Source: a virus. From it: DNA of 27,698 nucleotides. Position 1 is the stretch's first letter. The number at the start of each line of letters is the position of its first letter. Positions 5,468-14,661 of this stretch are shown here, in pieces. The notes under the pieces are model-generated. The model saw only the letters and a list, made by a program, of their open reading frames with translations. It was not told the DNA's origin and did not search any database. The stretch is from IMG/VR virus record IMGVR_UViG_3300047552_000956, positions 1-27,698 of that record; one strand, given 5' to 3'. Both the position numbers and the translations under genes were made by a program.

Positions 5468-7646
5468 ACACCGCTTGACCTTTCTTGGTTGGCATTTTGA
5501 ACCTGCCCTCTTTCTTCATACGTGCGACCATGTTTTTAAGTGACGCTAAATCGTTATATTCTTTGACAACGGACGTATCTACATCTTTACCATTTTTAAT
5601 AGCTTCACGGACGTACTTCTTGTGCTCAATAACTGCACTACGTATCTGTTCAGGAGTTCCACGTTTGCCTAACCGCATCTCTATGAACTCTTGTTTTGTC
5701 AAATTGTGCGGTGCTTTAGCAAACGGCTGTTGACCTCGTGGTTGTACCGTAAACTGTCCTTTCCCCTCTGCACCGTACTGATATTTCGGTGCTGGTAGTG
5801 CTAATGGCTTACCCTTCATCTCAGAACCTATTGGCGGTACATTCGATGGTTCAAATGGTCGATTGATTACACGCCATTCTTCTGCCATCATCGGTGAAGA
5901 TGCCGGAACTCGTGGTTGTGGTACTTGTTTTTTATATGGTAATGCTTTAGGAACACCAATACCACGTTGTGCGCCCATTGCTTTAACAGCTTGTTGTTGA
6001 TATGCACCTCTACCTGCTTGCTGTGAGCCAAGAACAGCTTTACTGTACTTACTACTTAATCGTGGACTTCGTTTTAATATCTTATCAGCATCATCAAACA
6101 TTCCCTTAATAAGAAAATCAGGTGAATTGACTAATTTTTTTACTTCTTTGATCGTATATCCACCCAATGAACTTAATATGCTTTTAATGTCCTTTGTTGC
6201 TATACCATATAAAATATTTGCACCTATAGCGGGATTTAATATGTTTTCAGATACTTCGTTGCCTGATTTACTTACAAGACCATTTATTCTTTTTACTAAT
6301 GCCCTTTGCATTGTCAATACATCGCCATAACTCTTTCTTAGTTCTTTATGACCTGTCGTTCCAAGAGCGTTCATAATCCCATCTTCCATGCTTTCTTTTA
6401 CCCGTGATGCTACCTTAGCGTATAACTCACCAAGTATAGTATTCTTGCCATTATAAAATTCTTTTGATTTAGCATTAAATTTCTTGAGTATTTTGTTAGA
6501 TACATCGTCTACGCTTCCGCCTGAGTTTCCTTGTAGAATATTTGCGATTTTCCTAGCAGCACTTCTTTCTTCAGGCAATATACCCATATCATTTATAACT
6601 CTATTCAAATCAGATATATCATTTGTCGGGTCATATTTCCAAAGTTGTTTACCGACCTTCTTTTCTATACCAGAATATTCAGAATGAAGTTGTTTAAGAG
6701 TATTGTCGGTAGCTTCAACCGCTTCAACTACGTTTTCGGGATTTCTTTTAATAAGATTACCGGCATCATCTGTTATTATATTCCCTTTACGGTTTAATAT
6801 TTCAGTTACACCATTAGCAATACTATTATCAAATCTTTCTATTGCATTAGGCGTAGCACCTCTTAATTGTCCGGGCTTAACAGCTTTAAAGAACGATTTC
6901 TTTACGGTATCTTTTATAGCTTGTTTAGCTACATCTTCAGATAATTCACGTCCTACGCTTAAAGCCCTGCCCATACCTTTAATAGCAGTATTTACGCCTC
7001 GTCCTACTTGAACCGCGTCAGGGACTATTGCACCTGCTTGTATCAACCCTAATGTCGAAGCAACTTTCTCGGGCATCCCAGCACCAACGTTAACGTCACC
7101 TATTTCTGCTTTTGATTGACCGGATAAAACTTTAGGAATTGATTTTCCTAGTTGACCTATGCCACCAAGAAGCGGTGCTGCTTGCGTCATTAAGAATTTA
7201 GGATTTATTGGTATCATTGGATTGTCAACTAATGATGTTCGTATCTGTTGTTGTGTAGGTATAGAAGATTTTCTTTGCTCCATTACCGCTGGCTCTGCTA
7301 CTGCTTGTTCAGCCATTTGTCCAGCCGTTAAAACTGCTGGTGCAACATTTAAAGAAGCCATTTGTCCCGGTATTAATGGTGATATAGCTTGAACAATAGG
7401 ATTAGATAAGACTTTTTGTGCCTGCTGATTTAGTCCTTGAAACATTTGTCCAGCATTAGGTCTACCCTGTTGTCTTTGTATTGATGCTTGAATAGGTTTT
7501 GTACTAGATACATACTGCTTTACTTCATCAAACGTAACACCTTCATCAGAAGCGTATTTGTCTATAACGGCAGACGGTTGTTTTTGTGTTAACAGCTTAG
7601 ATATATTACCTTTAATCCTCTCGAAGTTTCTATCACCAATTGGCAT
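5445..7646 (-). CDS. Large internal/ejection-type virion protein
   Basis: 733 residues as read, rich in Gln, Ala, Lys and Pro, with mostly helical, low-complexity character and no enzymatic motif I can name. Residues about 80-230 hold several Ala/Gly-rich, weakly hydrophobic stretches (NPIVQAISPLIPGQMASLNV, APLLGGIGQLGKS) that could insert into membrane. Residues 675-700 (HKKYVREAIKNGKDVDTSVV, then KEYNDL) match a short helix motif common near the C-termini of large phage and plasmid proteins (usual form ALxAGKPVPxEVLxxYPDL). It ends PKKR and stops inside an A8 run leading into the ART-like segment. Position after adaptor, hub and fibres, with two other internal-type proteins before it, supports ejection with the DNA. 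The ribosome site is AAGGCGG. Confidence 0.6.
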   Translation of the reverse strand: MPIGDRNFERIKGNISKLLTQKQPSAVIDKYASDEGVTFDEVKQYVSSTKPIQASIQRQQGRPNAGQMFQGLNQQAQKVLSNPIVQAISPLIPGQMASLNVAPAVLTAGQMAEQAVAEPAVMEQRKSSIPTQQQIRTSLVDNPMIPINPKFLMTQAAPLLGGIGQLGKSIPKVLSGQSKAEIGDVNVGAGMPEKVASTLGLIQAGAIVPDAVQVGRGVNTAIKGMGRALSVGRELSEDVAKQAIKDTVKKSFFKAVKPGQLRGATPNAIERFDNSIANGVTEILNRKGNIITDDAGNLIKRNPENVVEAVEATDNTLKQLHSEYSGIEKKVGKQLWKYDPTNDISDLNRVINDMGILPEERSAARKIANILQGNSGGSVDDVSNKILKKFNAKSKEFYNGKNTILGELYAKVASRVKESMEDGIMNALGTTGHKELRKSYGDVLTMQRALVKRINGLVSKSGNEVSENILNPAIGANILYGIATKDIKSILSSLGGYTIKEVKKLVNSPDFLIKGMFDDADKILKRSPRLSSKYSKAVLGSQQAGRGAYQQQAVKAMGAQRGIGVPKALPYKKQVPQPRVPASSPMMAEEWRVINRPFEPSNVPPIGSEMKGKPLALPAPKYQYGAEGKGQFTVQPRGQQPFAKAPHNLTKQEFIEMRLGKRGTPEQIRSAVIEHKKYVREAIKNGKDVDTSVVKEYNDLASLKNMVARMKKEGRFKMPTKKGQAVFGVPKKR
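5450..5457 (-). other. A8 run joining two reading frames (possible +1 shift or indel)
   Basis: On the minus strand the sequence reads CCA AAA AAA AGG TGA in the first frame and CAA AAA AAA GGT GAG in the second. Removing one A, or a +1 slip, joins the 733-aa and 317-aa segments into one protein of about 1,040 residues (joint GVPKKGEAVPP). A homopolymer of this kind is also a common site for sequencing indels. Confidence 0.75.
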
Positions 7647-7661
7647 GATTACCGCCTTGAT

Positions 7662-8606
7662 TTATTGTATATCTAGTCCTAAAGTACTCCAATCATTTCC
7701 TTGCGTGTCTTGTTGTTCTGTCTGTTGTTCAAATTGTCCCATACCTCGTGTAACGTGTTTAGGGTTTAGCCCATATTCAGATGATAAATCTTCGTACTCA
7801 GAATACCTTTCATTGTATCTCTTTCCTCGCTCAGCAGATATAACACGTGCAGCATCAATTATTGCTTGTCTATCATCATTAGTAACACCTGTTCCACCTT
7901 TAAGTATTTTATTGTAAGCACCAATAAACTTGTTTGCTAAAGGCAATCCCTGTTCCGTTCTTAGATATTCTGATTCCCTTACAACTGACGTTGGGTCACC
8001 AATCTTGTTAAAAGTCGTAATAAGATATTGGTCAGAAGCATTAAGATTTTTTGTTTTCCCAGAAACAACATCTTTTAAAATTCCTTCCATAGCACCAAGT
8101 TGTGTTTGTATATTTACATAATCTTTGACTTCTGGTAGTGATACAAACTCTTTTCTAAGACGAGATGTATTTAAAAACTCCTGTTGTTTTGTTTTTTGTG
8201 TTTCCTTGTTAGAAGTTTCATCAAGCAATGTTTGATTTTGATATGTCACATCTCCAATCTTAGCTTCTTTCGCAACAAATCCTTCAGGGATTGCCTGTTG
8301 TACTTCAATACCTGCGAGTGAGTCCCGCCACTGTTGTTCACGTTCGGTAAGTGGGACACCTGATTCCATCTTTCTTCTCAAATTCATAAATGTAAACTTC
8401 GCAGGGTCATATTTCGCTTCTAATTCAAGTTTACGCCCAAACGCATCTTCTTGTTCTTTCTGTAAAGCAAGTCGTTGCTGTGTTTCTTGTTTCTTTTGAA
8501 TATTGTTTAGATATTGACTTCCAAGTGATTCAATAAGACCGCCTAAAAACTGTTCTTTACCTGCGCCCGGGTCTTCTTGCTGTTGTTGTAATACTGAATA
8601 AGCCAT
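7662..8606 (-). CDS. Virion internal/ejection protein with DPxSVVRExE motif
   Basis: 314 residues. The N-terminus is Gln-rich coiled-coil. Residues about 190-287 contain SDQYLITTFNKIGDPTSVVR, then ESEYL, GAYNKILKGG and LNPKHV. From memory, phage virion proteins in the internal-protein position often carry this signature (usual form FxKxxDPxSVVREGEF ... GLNPxxVV). The tail is Gln-rich. Together with the flanking genes it probably forms the set delivered into the host or lining the tail channel. The ribosome site is GAGGTGA. No signal peptide is seen, unlike the genes upstream of 9299. Confidence 0.6.
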   Translation of the reverse strand: MAYSVLQQQQEDPGAGKEQFLGGLIESLGSQYLNNIQKKQETQQRLALQKEQEDAFGRKLELEAKYDPAKFTFMNLRRKMESGVPLTEREQQWRDSLAGIEVQQAIPEGFVAKEAKIGDVTYQNQTLLDETSNKETQKTKQQEFLNTSRLRKEFVSLPEVKDYVNIQTQLGAMEGILKDVVSGKTKNLNASDQYLITTFNKIGDPTSVVRESEYLRTEQGLPLANKFIGAYNKILKGGTGVTNDDRQAIIDAARVISAERGKRYNERYSEYEDLSSEYGLNPKHVTRGMGQFEQQTEQQDTQGNDWSTLGLDIQ

Positions 8607-8621
8607 TTTGTCACCTCGTAT

Positions 8622-9299
8622 TTATGATAAACCGAATTGGTCAAGATTGCTACCAAAACTTCCAAACCCACCTACATCACCAGAATTTAACATACCGCTA
8701 CCAGTTGTCACCGGATTAGTCGTAGTACCTGAATCAAACATAGAACCGCCCATCTTAGCCCCAACTGCACCACCGACACCCGGCATCAACATATTACCTA
8801 ATGCTGCTCCTGCTATAGTTCCTAACGTTTTTCCAAATCCAGCGGTTTTTGATTCTGGCTGATACATAGCGTCAGGTTTCATTCCTGCAAGACCGAACAA
8901 CTGTGACATAAGGCTCTGTCTTGCATTTTCTGCCATTGTAGCTTTTTGTGTTCCAATATCAGTAGTAACAGATGCAAGCTGTGGAGCCATCTCGCTTGCC
9001 ATACGTCCTTGTAGTACACCAAGCGCAGGTGAATCAGTGACACCACGCTTTGATGCGCTTGATTGTAACATCTGTAATACACCCGGTTTACCTAAGCCAC
9101 CACCCATATATGTCTGTTCAATTTTCTTTTGCGCCCTTGATTCAATATCAGCCCAATCAGGATTTACAGCACCATAATCAGGCGACCCAGCAAACTGTTG
9201 AAGAAGATTTGATAGACTTGTCCTTGCATTTGTAGCTTCTGCATACTCAGGAGCCATAATCCATTGAGCATCTTGTTTTTTACCACTAAACCAACCCAT
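8622..9299 (-). CDS. Small internal/tail-associated virion protein
   Basis: 225 residues. The ATG at 9299 (MGWFSGKKQDAQWIMAPEYA) is preferred over one 15 bases upstream, because that earlier codon overlaps the GGAGGT ribosome site itself. Residues about 25-125 are helical; after about residue 150 comes a Gly/Ala/Met-rich segment (KTLGTIAGAALGNMLMPGVG) that looks membrane-active, then a Gly/Ser tail. This resembles the short internal proteins of podoviruses that pair with larger ejection proteins, like the 314-aa and 733-aa products downstream. No family name is assigned. Confidence 0.6.
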   Translation of the reverse strand: MGWFSGKKQDAQWIMAPEYAEATNARTSLSNLLQQFAGSPDYGAVNPDWADIESRAQKKIEQTYMGGGLGKPGVLQMLQSSASKRGVTDSPALGVLQGRMASEMAPQLASVTTDIGTQKATMAENARQSLMSQLFGLAGMKPDAMYQPESKTAGFGKTLGTIAGAALGNMLMPGVGGAVGAKMGGSMFDSGTTTNPVTTGSGMLNSGDVGGFGSFGSNLDQFGLS

Positions 9300-9300
9300 G

Positions 9301-9681
9301 TTATTTACCTCCATCAGTATGCGGAAGATTTTCGTTCCGTGCTTTTATACGCTCAATTGCTATTGCTCGTATCTCACCATTAATACGTTTTTCTTCATCA
9401 GCTATTTCACGAGCTTGTATTTCAGCTTTAGCGGATTCCTCAAGTTTTCTTGAATCGACCTTGATACGTCCATCTTTATACAAATAAAAATCCTGTGAGT
9501 ACGTCAGACCAAGGTCGCTAATATGTTTGTCTTTAAGTACGACCTTATCAGCATCTTTAGGCTGTACAGCATCATCAGCTTCACTCAGTGAGTAGATACG
9601 TCCACCACTTTTTTCATATAACATATACACATCAGCAAAAGCTACGTTCGCAACCAGCATCATTAGAATAAAATATCTCAT
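9301..9681 (-). CDS. Exported small protein with Sec signal peptide
   Basis: 126 residues. MRYFILMMLVANVAFA is a short classical signal peptide with probable cleavage after AFA (residue 16). The mature part starts DVYMLYEKSGG, is mixed beta then strongly helical and charged (residues 75-115), and has no family I recognise. The ribosome site is AAGGAG, six bases from the ATG. Its 3' end carries the ribosome site of the next gene. It is one of eight signal-peptide products in the operon; a secreted adhesin, virion appendage or lysis accessory all remain possible. Confidence 0.6.
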   Translation of the reverse strand: MRYFILMMLVANVAFADVYMLYEKSGGRIYSLSEADDAVQPKDADKVVLKDKHISDLGLTYSQDFYLYKDGRIKVDSRKLEESAKAEIQAREIADEEKRINGEIRAIAIERIKARNENLPHTDGGK

Positions 9682-9690
9682 ATGTTCTCC

Positions 9691-10422
9691 TTAGTTTGTT
9701 TCAATTGTGTATACACTGGTCGCCCCCGTGACTTTCCAGTAGTACCCCGCTGGAACAACAACCATTGACCCAACATTGTTTGAGCCCGCAAGTGACAATA
9801 CAGCCGTCGAAGGAGAGCTTGATCCATCAACAAAAAATGTCAGCACTGACCCATCTGAATTATTCGCAACAACAAACCGATCAGTTTCAGCTAAATAAGA
9901 CACGTTGTTACTTTTGCTGGTGTATCCTTTAAACTCGCCTTTTATATTATCATTATCAAGTAATGTGATATCTCCACTAGAATTATTATAAAAATAGCCG
10001 ATTCTCCGATACTGCAATGAACCAGTCGGAAACGTTGAATTTGTTGATACCTTAACCGTAAATGTATCGGCAGAGCTAGACCCGACCGCGTACACATAAT
10101 ACGTCGTGCTTGTCGCCTCACTTCCCGTGTCTATATCAGACCATGTTACCGTTGTTGCTGATGAATTATACAGCATTTCACAATCGTCAGCAGCGGCGTT
10201 GCATACCATAACGCTTCCAGATGTGACCGTCAATGTCGATGCTGATGCGTATTGGATAACAACATCGTTCCCACGAAACTGACGCATAATTGCGGAATTA
10301 TTCGTTGGTATGTATGTGTCCAAATCTGACGGAGAACGTGTGCCTAATGGCTCTAATGGTTCAAAGGCATCCCCAAACGCTAAAACCGGTATCAAGAGAA
10401 ACGCTAACAAAAACCTTTTCAT
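9691..10422 (-). CDS. Exported beta-rich fibre-like protein
   Basis: 243 residues. The signal peptide is MKRFLLAFLLIPVLAFG, with likely cleavage at AFG-D (residue 17). The mature protein begins EPLEPLGTRSPSDLD and is Ser/Thr/Val/Gly-rich beta structure with few charges, like phage fibre or tailspike accessory domains; the region from about residue 45 (VIQYASASTLTVTSG, TTYYVYAVG) resembles segments common in phage structural proteins. The ribosome site is AAAGGGGGGT. It sits directly after the collar gene and probably belongs to the same adsorption apparatus. No enzyme motif is visible. Confidence 0.58.
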   Translation of the reverse strand: MKRFLLAFLLIPVLAFGDAFEPLEPLGTRSPSDLDTYIPTNNSAIMRQFRGNDVVIQYASASTLTVTSGSVMVCNAAADDCEMLYNSSATTVTWSDIDTGSEATSTTYYVYAVGSSSADTFTVKVSTNSTFPTGSLQYRRIGYFYNNSSGDITLLDNDNIKGEFKGYTSKSNNVSYLAETDRFVVANNSDGSVLTFFVDGSSSPSTAVLSLAGSNNVGSMVVVPAGYYWKVTGATSVYTIETN

Positions 10423-10433
10423 AGACCCCCCTT

Positions 10434-11147
10434 TTATTCCTTCATTATATACGCAAGTGCATAATATTTTGCAATGTTAACAGTACCTGTTCCTGTATTT
10501 GCTGTTGAACCGCTGACCGTTGCTGTGTGTCCATGCGATGAACCAGCAGCGGAACTACCACTAAATGAATGTGTATGTGCACTTCCAGCTCCTGAAGACT
10601 CAAACCCATAAACATTGGCAACTGTTGTTGCTTCACCTGCATGACCTGTTCCTGCCGCATCAGTAGCTACATCATGCGTGTGAGCCGATTCATTTGCTAT
10701 TGCATACGAACCTACACCGTGAGTATGACTTGATTCGTTCGCATTCGATACCGCAATAGTACCGTATGCGTGCAAGTGTTCAGGTATCGTGCCATTACCA
10801 GATACTGTCAATGAACCTGTAATGTTTGTCTTAGCTGCACCTGCATCATCTTGATTAGCACCAACAATAAACCTATCACGTAAATCAGGTGTTCCATTCC
10901 CACCATCACATAACAACCACCCTGCTGGTATCGTTGCTATTGTACCACTCCACATGACAATCACACCGCTTGGGATAGCATAATCAGACAACACATACGA
11001 CACATCTTTTTTCAATGAACGTAATTCTTCATTAAGAATGACATTCGAGTTTGTGCATTCAGTAACATACTGACCTGATTCACCTGACAAAGCAAACGCA
11101 TAAGTGCTTATTAAACATAAAATTATTGACAAAATAAGTTTTTTCAT
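10434..11147 (-). CDS. Tail collar-domain protein with Sec signal peptide
   Basis: 237 residues. Residues 1-19 (MKKLILSIILCLISTYAFA) are a signal peptide. The segment from about 58 (PSGVIVMWSGTIATIPAGWL, then LCDGGNGTPDLRDRFIVGA) is a textbook phage tail-collar domain (PF07484 type). After it come His-x-His pairs (HLH, HTH, HTH, HTH, HGH) like the GxHxH motifs that bind metal ions in T4 long-tail-fibre and other fibre tips, and the C-terminus YYALAYIMKE is typical of collar-type fibres. It probably acts in host adsorption. The ATG overlaps the hub gene's stop. A signal peptide on a collar protein is unexpected for a tailed phage assembled in the cytoplasm. Collar identity is strong. Confidence 0.85.
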   Translation of the reverse strand: MKKLILSIILCLISTYAFALSGESGQYVTECTNSNVILNEELRSLKKDVSYVLSDYAIPSGVIVMWSGTIATIPAGWLLCDGGNGTPDLRDRFIVGANQDDAGAAKTNITGSLTVSGNGTIPEHLHAYGTIAVSNANESSHTHGVGSYAIANESAHTHDVATDAAGTGHAGEATTVANVYGFESSGAGSAHTHSFSGSSAAGSSHGHTATVSGSTANTGTGTVNIAKYYALAYIMKE

Positions 11148-13513
11148 CTGTTTACGCTCTCAACATCTACATCATATACCGCTGATAAACGCCTGACCTT
11201 AAAATCATACGCATCATTTTTCTCTATTTTTACCTTTACTGTTTCAGCACTAAAACTACCACCGCTAAAACCTTCACGATAATAACCATCATGTTCATCA
11301 AGGTCAACGGTAAACGTATCTGTTTCCCCTGTTTCATTAGTAAACGTGATTGTCGCTGTTCCTTGTGTTCCTTCATATTCAAACGTGATTAACTTTAATT
11401 CTTTTATATACCCCGGCATAAACAATGTATTTATACCGCTTTCCCATGCAAACGGTACTGTTGATTCTGACACAGAACCAAATTTAGAATAAAGCAATTT
11501 AACAACATATCCATTTTCTTTATATACAGTTGGAGTATACGCAATAGAATCACTTGTTGCTGATATACGGTATTGAACAATCGTGTTTGCTGTTACACCA
11601 GAAACAAGACTTCCTGCTGAATTAGTAAACTCGCTTGACCATGTAGCAGCAAGACAATCTGATGTTGACGCACCTGAACGTAAAGCAATAGTTATATCGC
11701 TTCCGTCAGTTGGTAGACTTTCGTTCCAATATATTGTATCAAATGCACCTGCATTTAATTCTAGATATTGGCTTGTATATGTCCCTGTTTTATCAGGACG
11801 GTCTATATTTGCTTCTGGTAAATATGTAACTATATCATTTATAGTTGAAATACTTGCGTTTTTAGTTTGCAATTCAGTTAACCAACCGTCAACCGTACAA
11901 TCCCATGATATCTCAAGTTCAGGACTGTCAGCGTCACCACCAACACCTTCTGGGATATATCGCATATCGTCCCATGTTCCAGTAAAATCTGCGTGTTCTT
12001 TATGTATAAGCTGATATACGATTTCATCATATGTATATATTGTGCTACTACTTGACGACCCAGATATTAGTGATTCATCGTCAGTACCTGAAAGAAACAC
12101 GCAAAATGCTGAAATATTTATTGTGTCTATAGAAAAAGATTGCGTCAACGTGTCATATATAAGGACTCTATCGTTATATGTTGCACCTGATTCAGATGAT
12201 GTATACGCAAGATAGTATGAGTTTCTGAATATTGAAGCACACACATCATCTCTATTTGATTGTGATATATCTTTTATCTCTGGTTCGACTTTATCAGATA
12301 TTATTGTTGAGTTTTGACCACCAAATACGTATATTCCGTTGTTACCTAAGTAGTATAGACCATCTGAACCGTTAGCTACTGAATACGGCGCACGACACCC
12401 GATAATAGAATACGGGTCAGACACTGACCAATCACTAAATGTATCAGCACCGTCAGTATACAGATATTGAATAGTGTTATCTTTACCAACGACTAATCTA
12501 CCGTATAATGTCTTGACAAACGTTATCTGGTCACCATCGTTCTTGCGTATATCAAAATAGAACAATGGGTCAAAGTATTCAGGAGTATCATCTTCTGAAT
12601 AATATAACCGTGATTGATATGTAGGATTGTTACCACCAAATATACGATTTTGATGAAGCTGTATAAATCTAAACTTCGGAACTGTAGCTGCTACTGTTGG
12701 ACTTAAAGACGCACCTAACGCACCATCAGCATCACTATCTACCAACGTTGTAGTCGTATTATCTGCGATTGTGCCGTTTGTAAGTAATTTATATGTTGAG
12801 CCACTATTAGCTATGCGATATACCTTGCGTCCTATAACACTTTCACCTTCATATGTGTTAGGCGCAAATGGTATCATACTAAGATTTATGTCATTATCTG
12901 TCACAGTCATAGGATATGACGCAATATCAAATGAAACTTCATAACTTGCCGTATAAAACGTTACCTTATACGTATAAGTACCATCCGGTCCAGCTCCACT
13001 TCCTGCGTCTGCTGTGTACACGCTACCTGCATACGCTACTTTTGTACCGTCAGTCTTTAGCATATTATTATAGCCATCACAACCATACGCAATATTATTA
13101 TATGTTACCCATGTCCATCGCTTTTCAGATGTAGCAAATGAGAACTTCGATGAACATACACCTGTATCATCACTACATACTTCAACATCGTTTCCAAGAG
13201 TGCGAATAGTGTATTTATTTCCATCTGGTAAATACAACCTGTGTATGCTTGTTGACGCATCTGTATCTGTAGACGTATACGCAGTTATTACAGGGCTACG
13301 TTTAACAAGAGCACCTGTTTCACTGTTAAGCCGTGCGTTTTGTACTACAGTCCCTTGATTTAATGATACACCACGTTCATTTGCCTTACTGTTTAGACCA
13401 CCTGAGAAATCAAATATGTTCAATTGACGGTCTTTGACTTCATCAGCCGTAGCACAGAACCCAGATACACAAAAATTAACGATACATAGAAGGGCGTAAA
13501 GAAATACCCGCAT
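11144..13513 (-). CDS. P22 gp10-like tail hub/stabilisation protein with signal peptide
   Basis: 789 residues from the ATG at 13513 (MRVFLYALLCIVNFCVSGFC), chosen because GGTGGTG lies just upstream; an ATG 15 bases earlier lacks a site. After the signal peptide (likely cut near residue 21) comes LNIFDFSGGLNSKANERGVS and ARLNSETGALVKR, the N-terminal signature of podovirus tail-hub/DNA-stabilisation proteins. The middle has propeller-like repeats (FRFIQLHQNRIFGG, RLVVGKDNTIQYL, APYSVANGSDGLYYLGNNGI), as in P22 gp10-type proteins. The C-terminal third is beta-rich. The gene follows the adaptor gene as expected and overlaps it. The hydrophobic leader is odd, since this protein should join the virion at the portal vertex in the cytoplasm. 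Confidence 0.72.
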   Translation of the reverse strand: MRVFLYALLCIVNFCVSGFCATADEVKDRQLNIFDFSGGLNSKANERGVSLNQGTVVQNARLNSETGALVKRSPVITAYTSTDTDASTSIHRLYLPDGNKYTIRTLGNDVEVCSDDTGVCSSKFSFATSEKRWTWVTYNNIAYGCDGYNNMLKTDGTKVAYAGSVYTADAGSGAGPDGTYTYKVTFYTASYEVSFDIASYPMTVTDNDINLSMIPFAPNTYEGESVIGRKVYRIANSGSTYKLLTNGTIADNTTTTLVDSDADGALGASLSPTVAATVPKFRFIQLHQNRIFGGNNPTYQSRLYYSEDDTPEYFDPLFYFDIRKNDGDQITFVKTLYGRLVVGKDNTIQYLYTDGADTFSDWSVSDPYSIIGCRAPYSVANGSDGLYYLGNNGIYVFGGQNSTIISDKVEPEIKDISQSNRDDVCASIFRNSYYLAYTSSESGATYNDRVLIYDTLTQSFSIDTINISAFCVFLSGTDDESLISGSSSSSTIYTYDEIVYQLIHKEHADFTGTWDDMRYIPEGVGGDADSPELEISWDCTVDGWLTELQTKNASISTINDIVTYLPEANIDRPDKTGTYTSQYLELNAGAFDTIYWNESLPTDGSDITIALRSGASTSDCLAATWSSEFTNSAGSLVSGVTANTIVQYRISATSDSIAYTPTVYKENGYVVKLLYSKFGSVSESTVPFAWESGINTLFMPGYIKELKLITFEYEGTQGTATITFTNETGETDTFTVDLDEHDGYYREGFSGGSFSAETVKVKIEKNDAYDFKVRRLSAVYDVDVESVNR

Positions 13514-14150
13514 TTCTGACACCACCATTTAAAGAATATGCCTGTTTTATATACCTTTCAAACTCACTGTATGCGTAATTGACTTCTTGGTCTTTACCAA
13601 GTTTGATTTTTGCTTTCCACTGCAAATATGCTACTAACGCATAATGAAATGGTTCTAAATATCCAATCCCATTAAATGGTTCTAGCGAGTCACTAGAAAA
13701 ATCGTTTGGTTTATACACAGTTGATACTACTATCTCGACATCATCAGCACTTGGTTCTTTATCAAGAAAAAGATATGTCCCTCTCTGATACCATTTACGA
13801 GGTGTACCATTTGAAACATGATTACGCCATGTCCTACTGTCGTTGCTTAACTCTACAGGTGATGCAGCTTTTAAGTATTCACCGTCATACCATATACCAC
13901 CAGAACGGTCATCAATTTTGTAAAAATTAGGTATCAATGTCGCAAGGTCATATTCTCTTTGGTTATCGACTGTCAATAACGTTTCTTCACCAACAATACA
14001 TTCTGCTCGTGTGCAAAACTCTATATTCGCTTGCGTAAGCCATGAATTTAGTATTGCGTCAGCTTCAGAAGATGTGTTTGCATCTAGCCGTTTATCTGTT
14101 ACATCAGGATTTTCTTGTCTAAATCGTGTTCGTATCTCTAATCTTGTCAT
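13476..14150 (-). CDS. Head-tail adaptor protein
   Basis: 224 residues. A helical N-terminus (ADAILNSWLTQANIEFCTRA) leads to a beta region with YDLATLIPNFYKID, GIWYDGEYLKAASP, GTPRKWYQRGTYLFLDKEPS and a C-terminal helix pair (EPFHYALVAYLQWKAKIKLG). This order resembles the SU10-type and related podovirus adaptors that dock below the portal. It sits directly before the tail hub gene, overlapping its start. The ribosome site is TAGGAGG. No signal peptide is present, in contrast to the hub that follows. Confidence 0.7.
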   Translation of the reverse strand: MTRLEIRTRFRQENPDVTDKRLDANTSSEADAILNSWLTQANIEFCTRAECIVGEETLLTVDNQREYDLATLIPNFYKIDDRSGGIWYDGEYLKAASPVELSNDSRTWRNHVSNGTPRKWYQRGTYLFLDKEPSADDVEIVVSTVYKPNDFSSDSLEPFNGIGYLEPFHYALVAYLQWKAKIKLGKDQEVNYAYSEFERYIKQAYSLNGGVRNAGISLRPSMYR

Positions 14151-14159
14151 CTTTTCCTC

Positions 14160-14336
14160 CTATTTAGTTTCATCGTACCCGACATCATACAACTTTTCCA
14201 TATATTGTTCAATCTCAGGACTATCATATAACCTTGGATGCGATTGTAATATCATAAATTTATCGCCAACTGGTTCGATTCTAATGACACTGTCATCACG
14301 CTTAAAACAGATTCCCTGTGAACGCTTCTGTAGCAT
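14160..14336 (-). CDS. 58-residue protein of unknown function
   Basis: Starts MLQKRSQGICFKRDDSVIRI and ends DVGYDETK. AAGGCGGT lies seven bases before the ATG, the same ribosome-site style as the gene starting at 7646. The TAG stop runs into the TAGGAGG site of the adaptor gene, so coupling with the adaptor is likely. The start overlaps the previous gene's end by 35 bases. The product is mixed beta/helix with no motif I recognise. Context and ribosome site support a real gene despite its size. Confidence 0.55.
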   Translation of the reverse strand: MLQKRSQGICFKRDDSVIRIEPVGDKFMILQSHPRLYDSPEIEQYMEKLYDVGYDETK

Positions 14337-14661
14337 CTGTTACCGCCTTTTTGATTACACCTGATTCAGCAAACGCCGATTTAGTGAACATATCTATAAG
14401 GCTAGGACACGCACGTCCCATCAATCCACCTATAAATGACGATACAGAAGCGATAATGCACAATGTGACCGCATACCCTTTCATGTTCTTTTCAACAGTT
14501 TTAAACCCATCTTCTAGGCTTGTACGCAATGATATAAGACCGTTTTCAAGTGTAACAATACGTCCTTCACGTTTAGGAAGTTCTGAAAGATGTTCATCCC
14601 ACTGCCTACCACGCATTGATGCCTCAGCCAGTTCTTTCTCTTTAGCGCAGTGTTCACACAT
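14302..14661 (-). CDS. Small single-span membrane protein with coiled coil
   Basis: 119 residues: CEHC at 2-5, a charged helix up to about residue 60 (IVTLENGLISLRTSLEDGFK), one membrane span around 63-82 (YAVTLCIIASVSSFIGGLMG), then a short amphipathic tail. The layout of helix followed by one span resembles XhlA-type phage hemolysin/holin accessories, but the motif match is weak. CxxC close to the N-terminus could bind metal with a partner. The ATG overlaps the end of the zinc-ribbon gene upstream; the ribosome site is weak. Confidence 0.5.
   Translation of the reverse strand: MCEHCAKEKELAEASMRGRQWDEHLSELPKREGRIVTLENGLISLRTSLEDGFKTVEKNMKGYAVTLCIIASVSSFIGGLMGRACPSLIDMFTKSAFAESGVIKKAVTDATEAFTGNLF

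Noticed and set aside
9300-9314. Earlier ATG for the gene at 8622-9299
   Set aside because: Its first codons are the GGAGGT ribosome site of the ATG at 9299.
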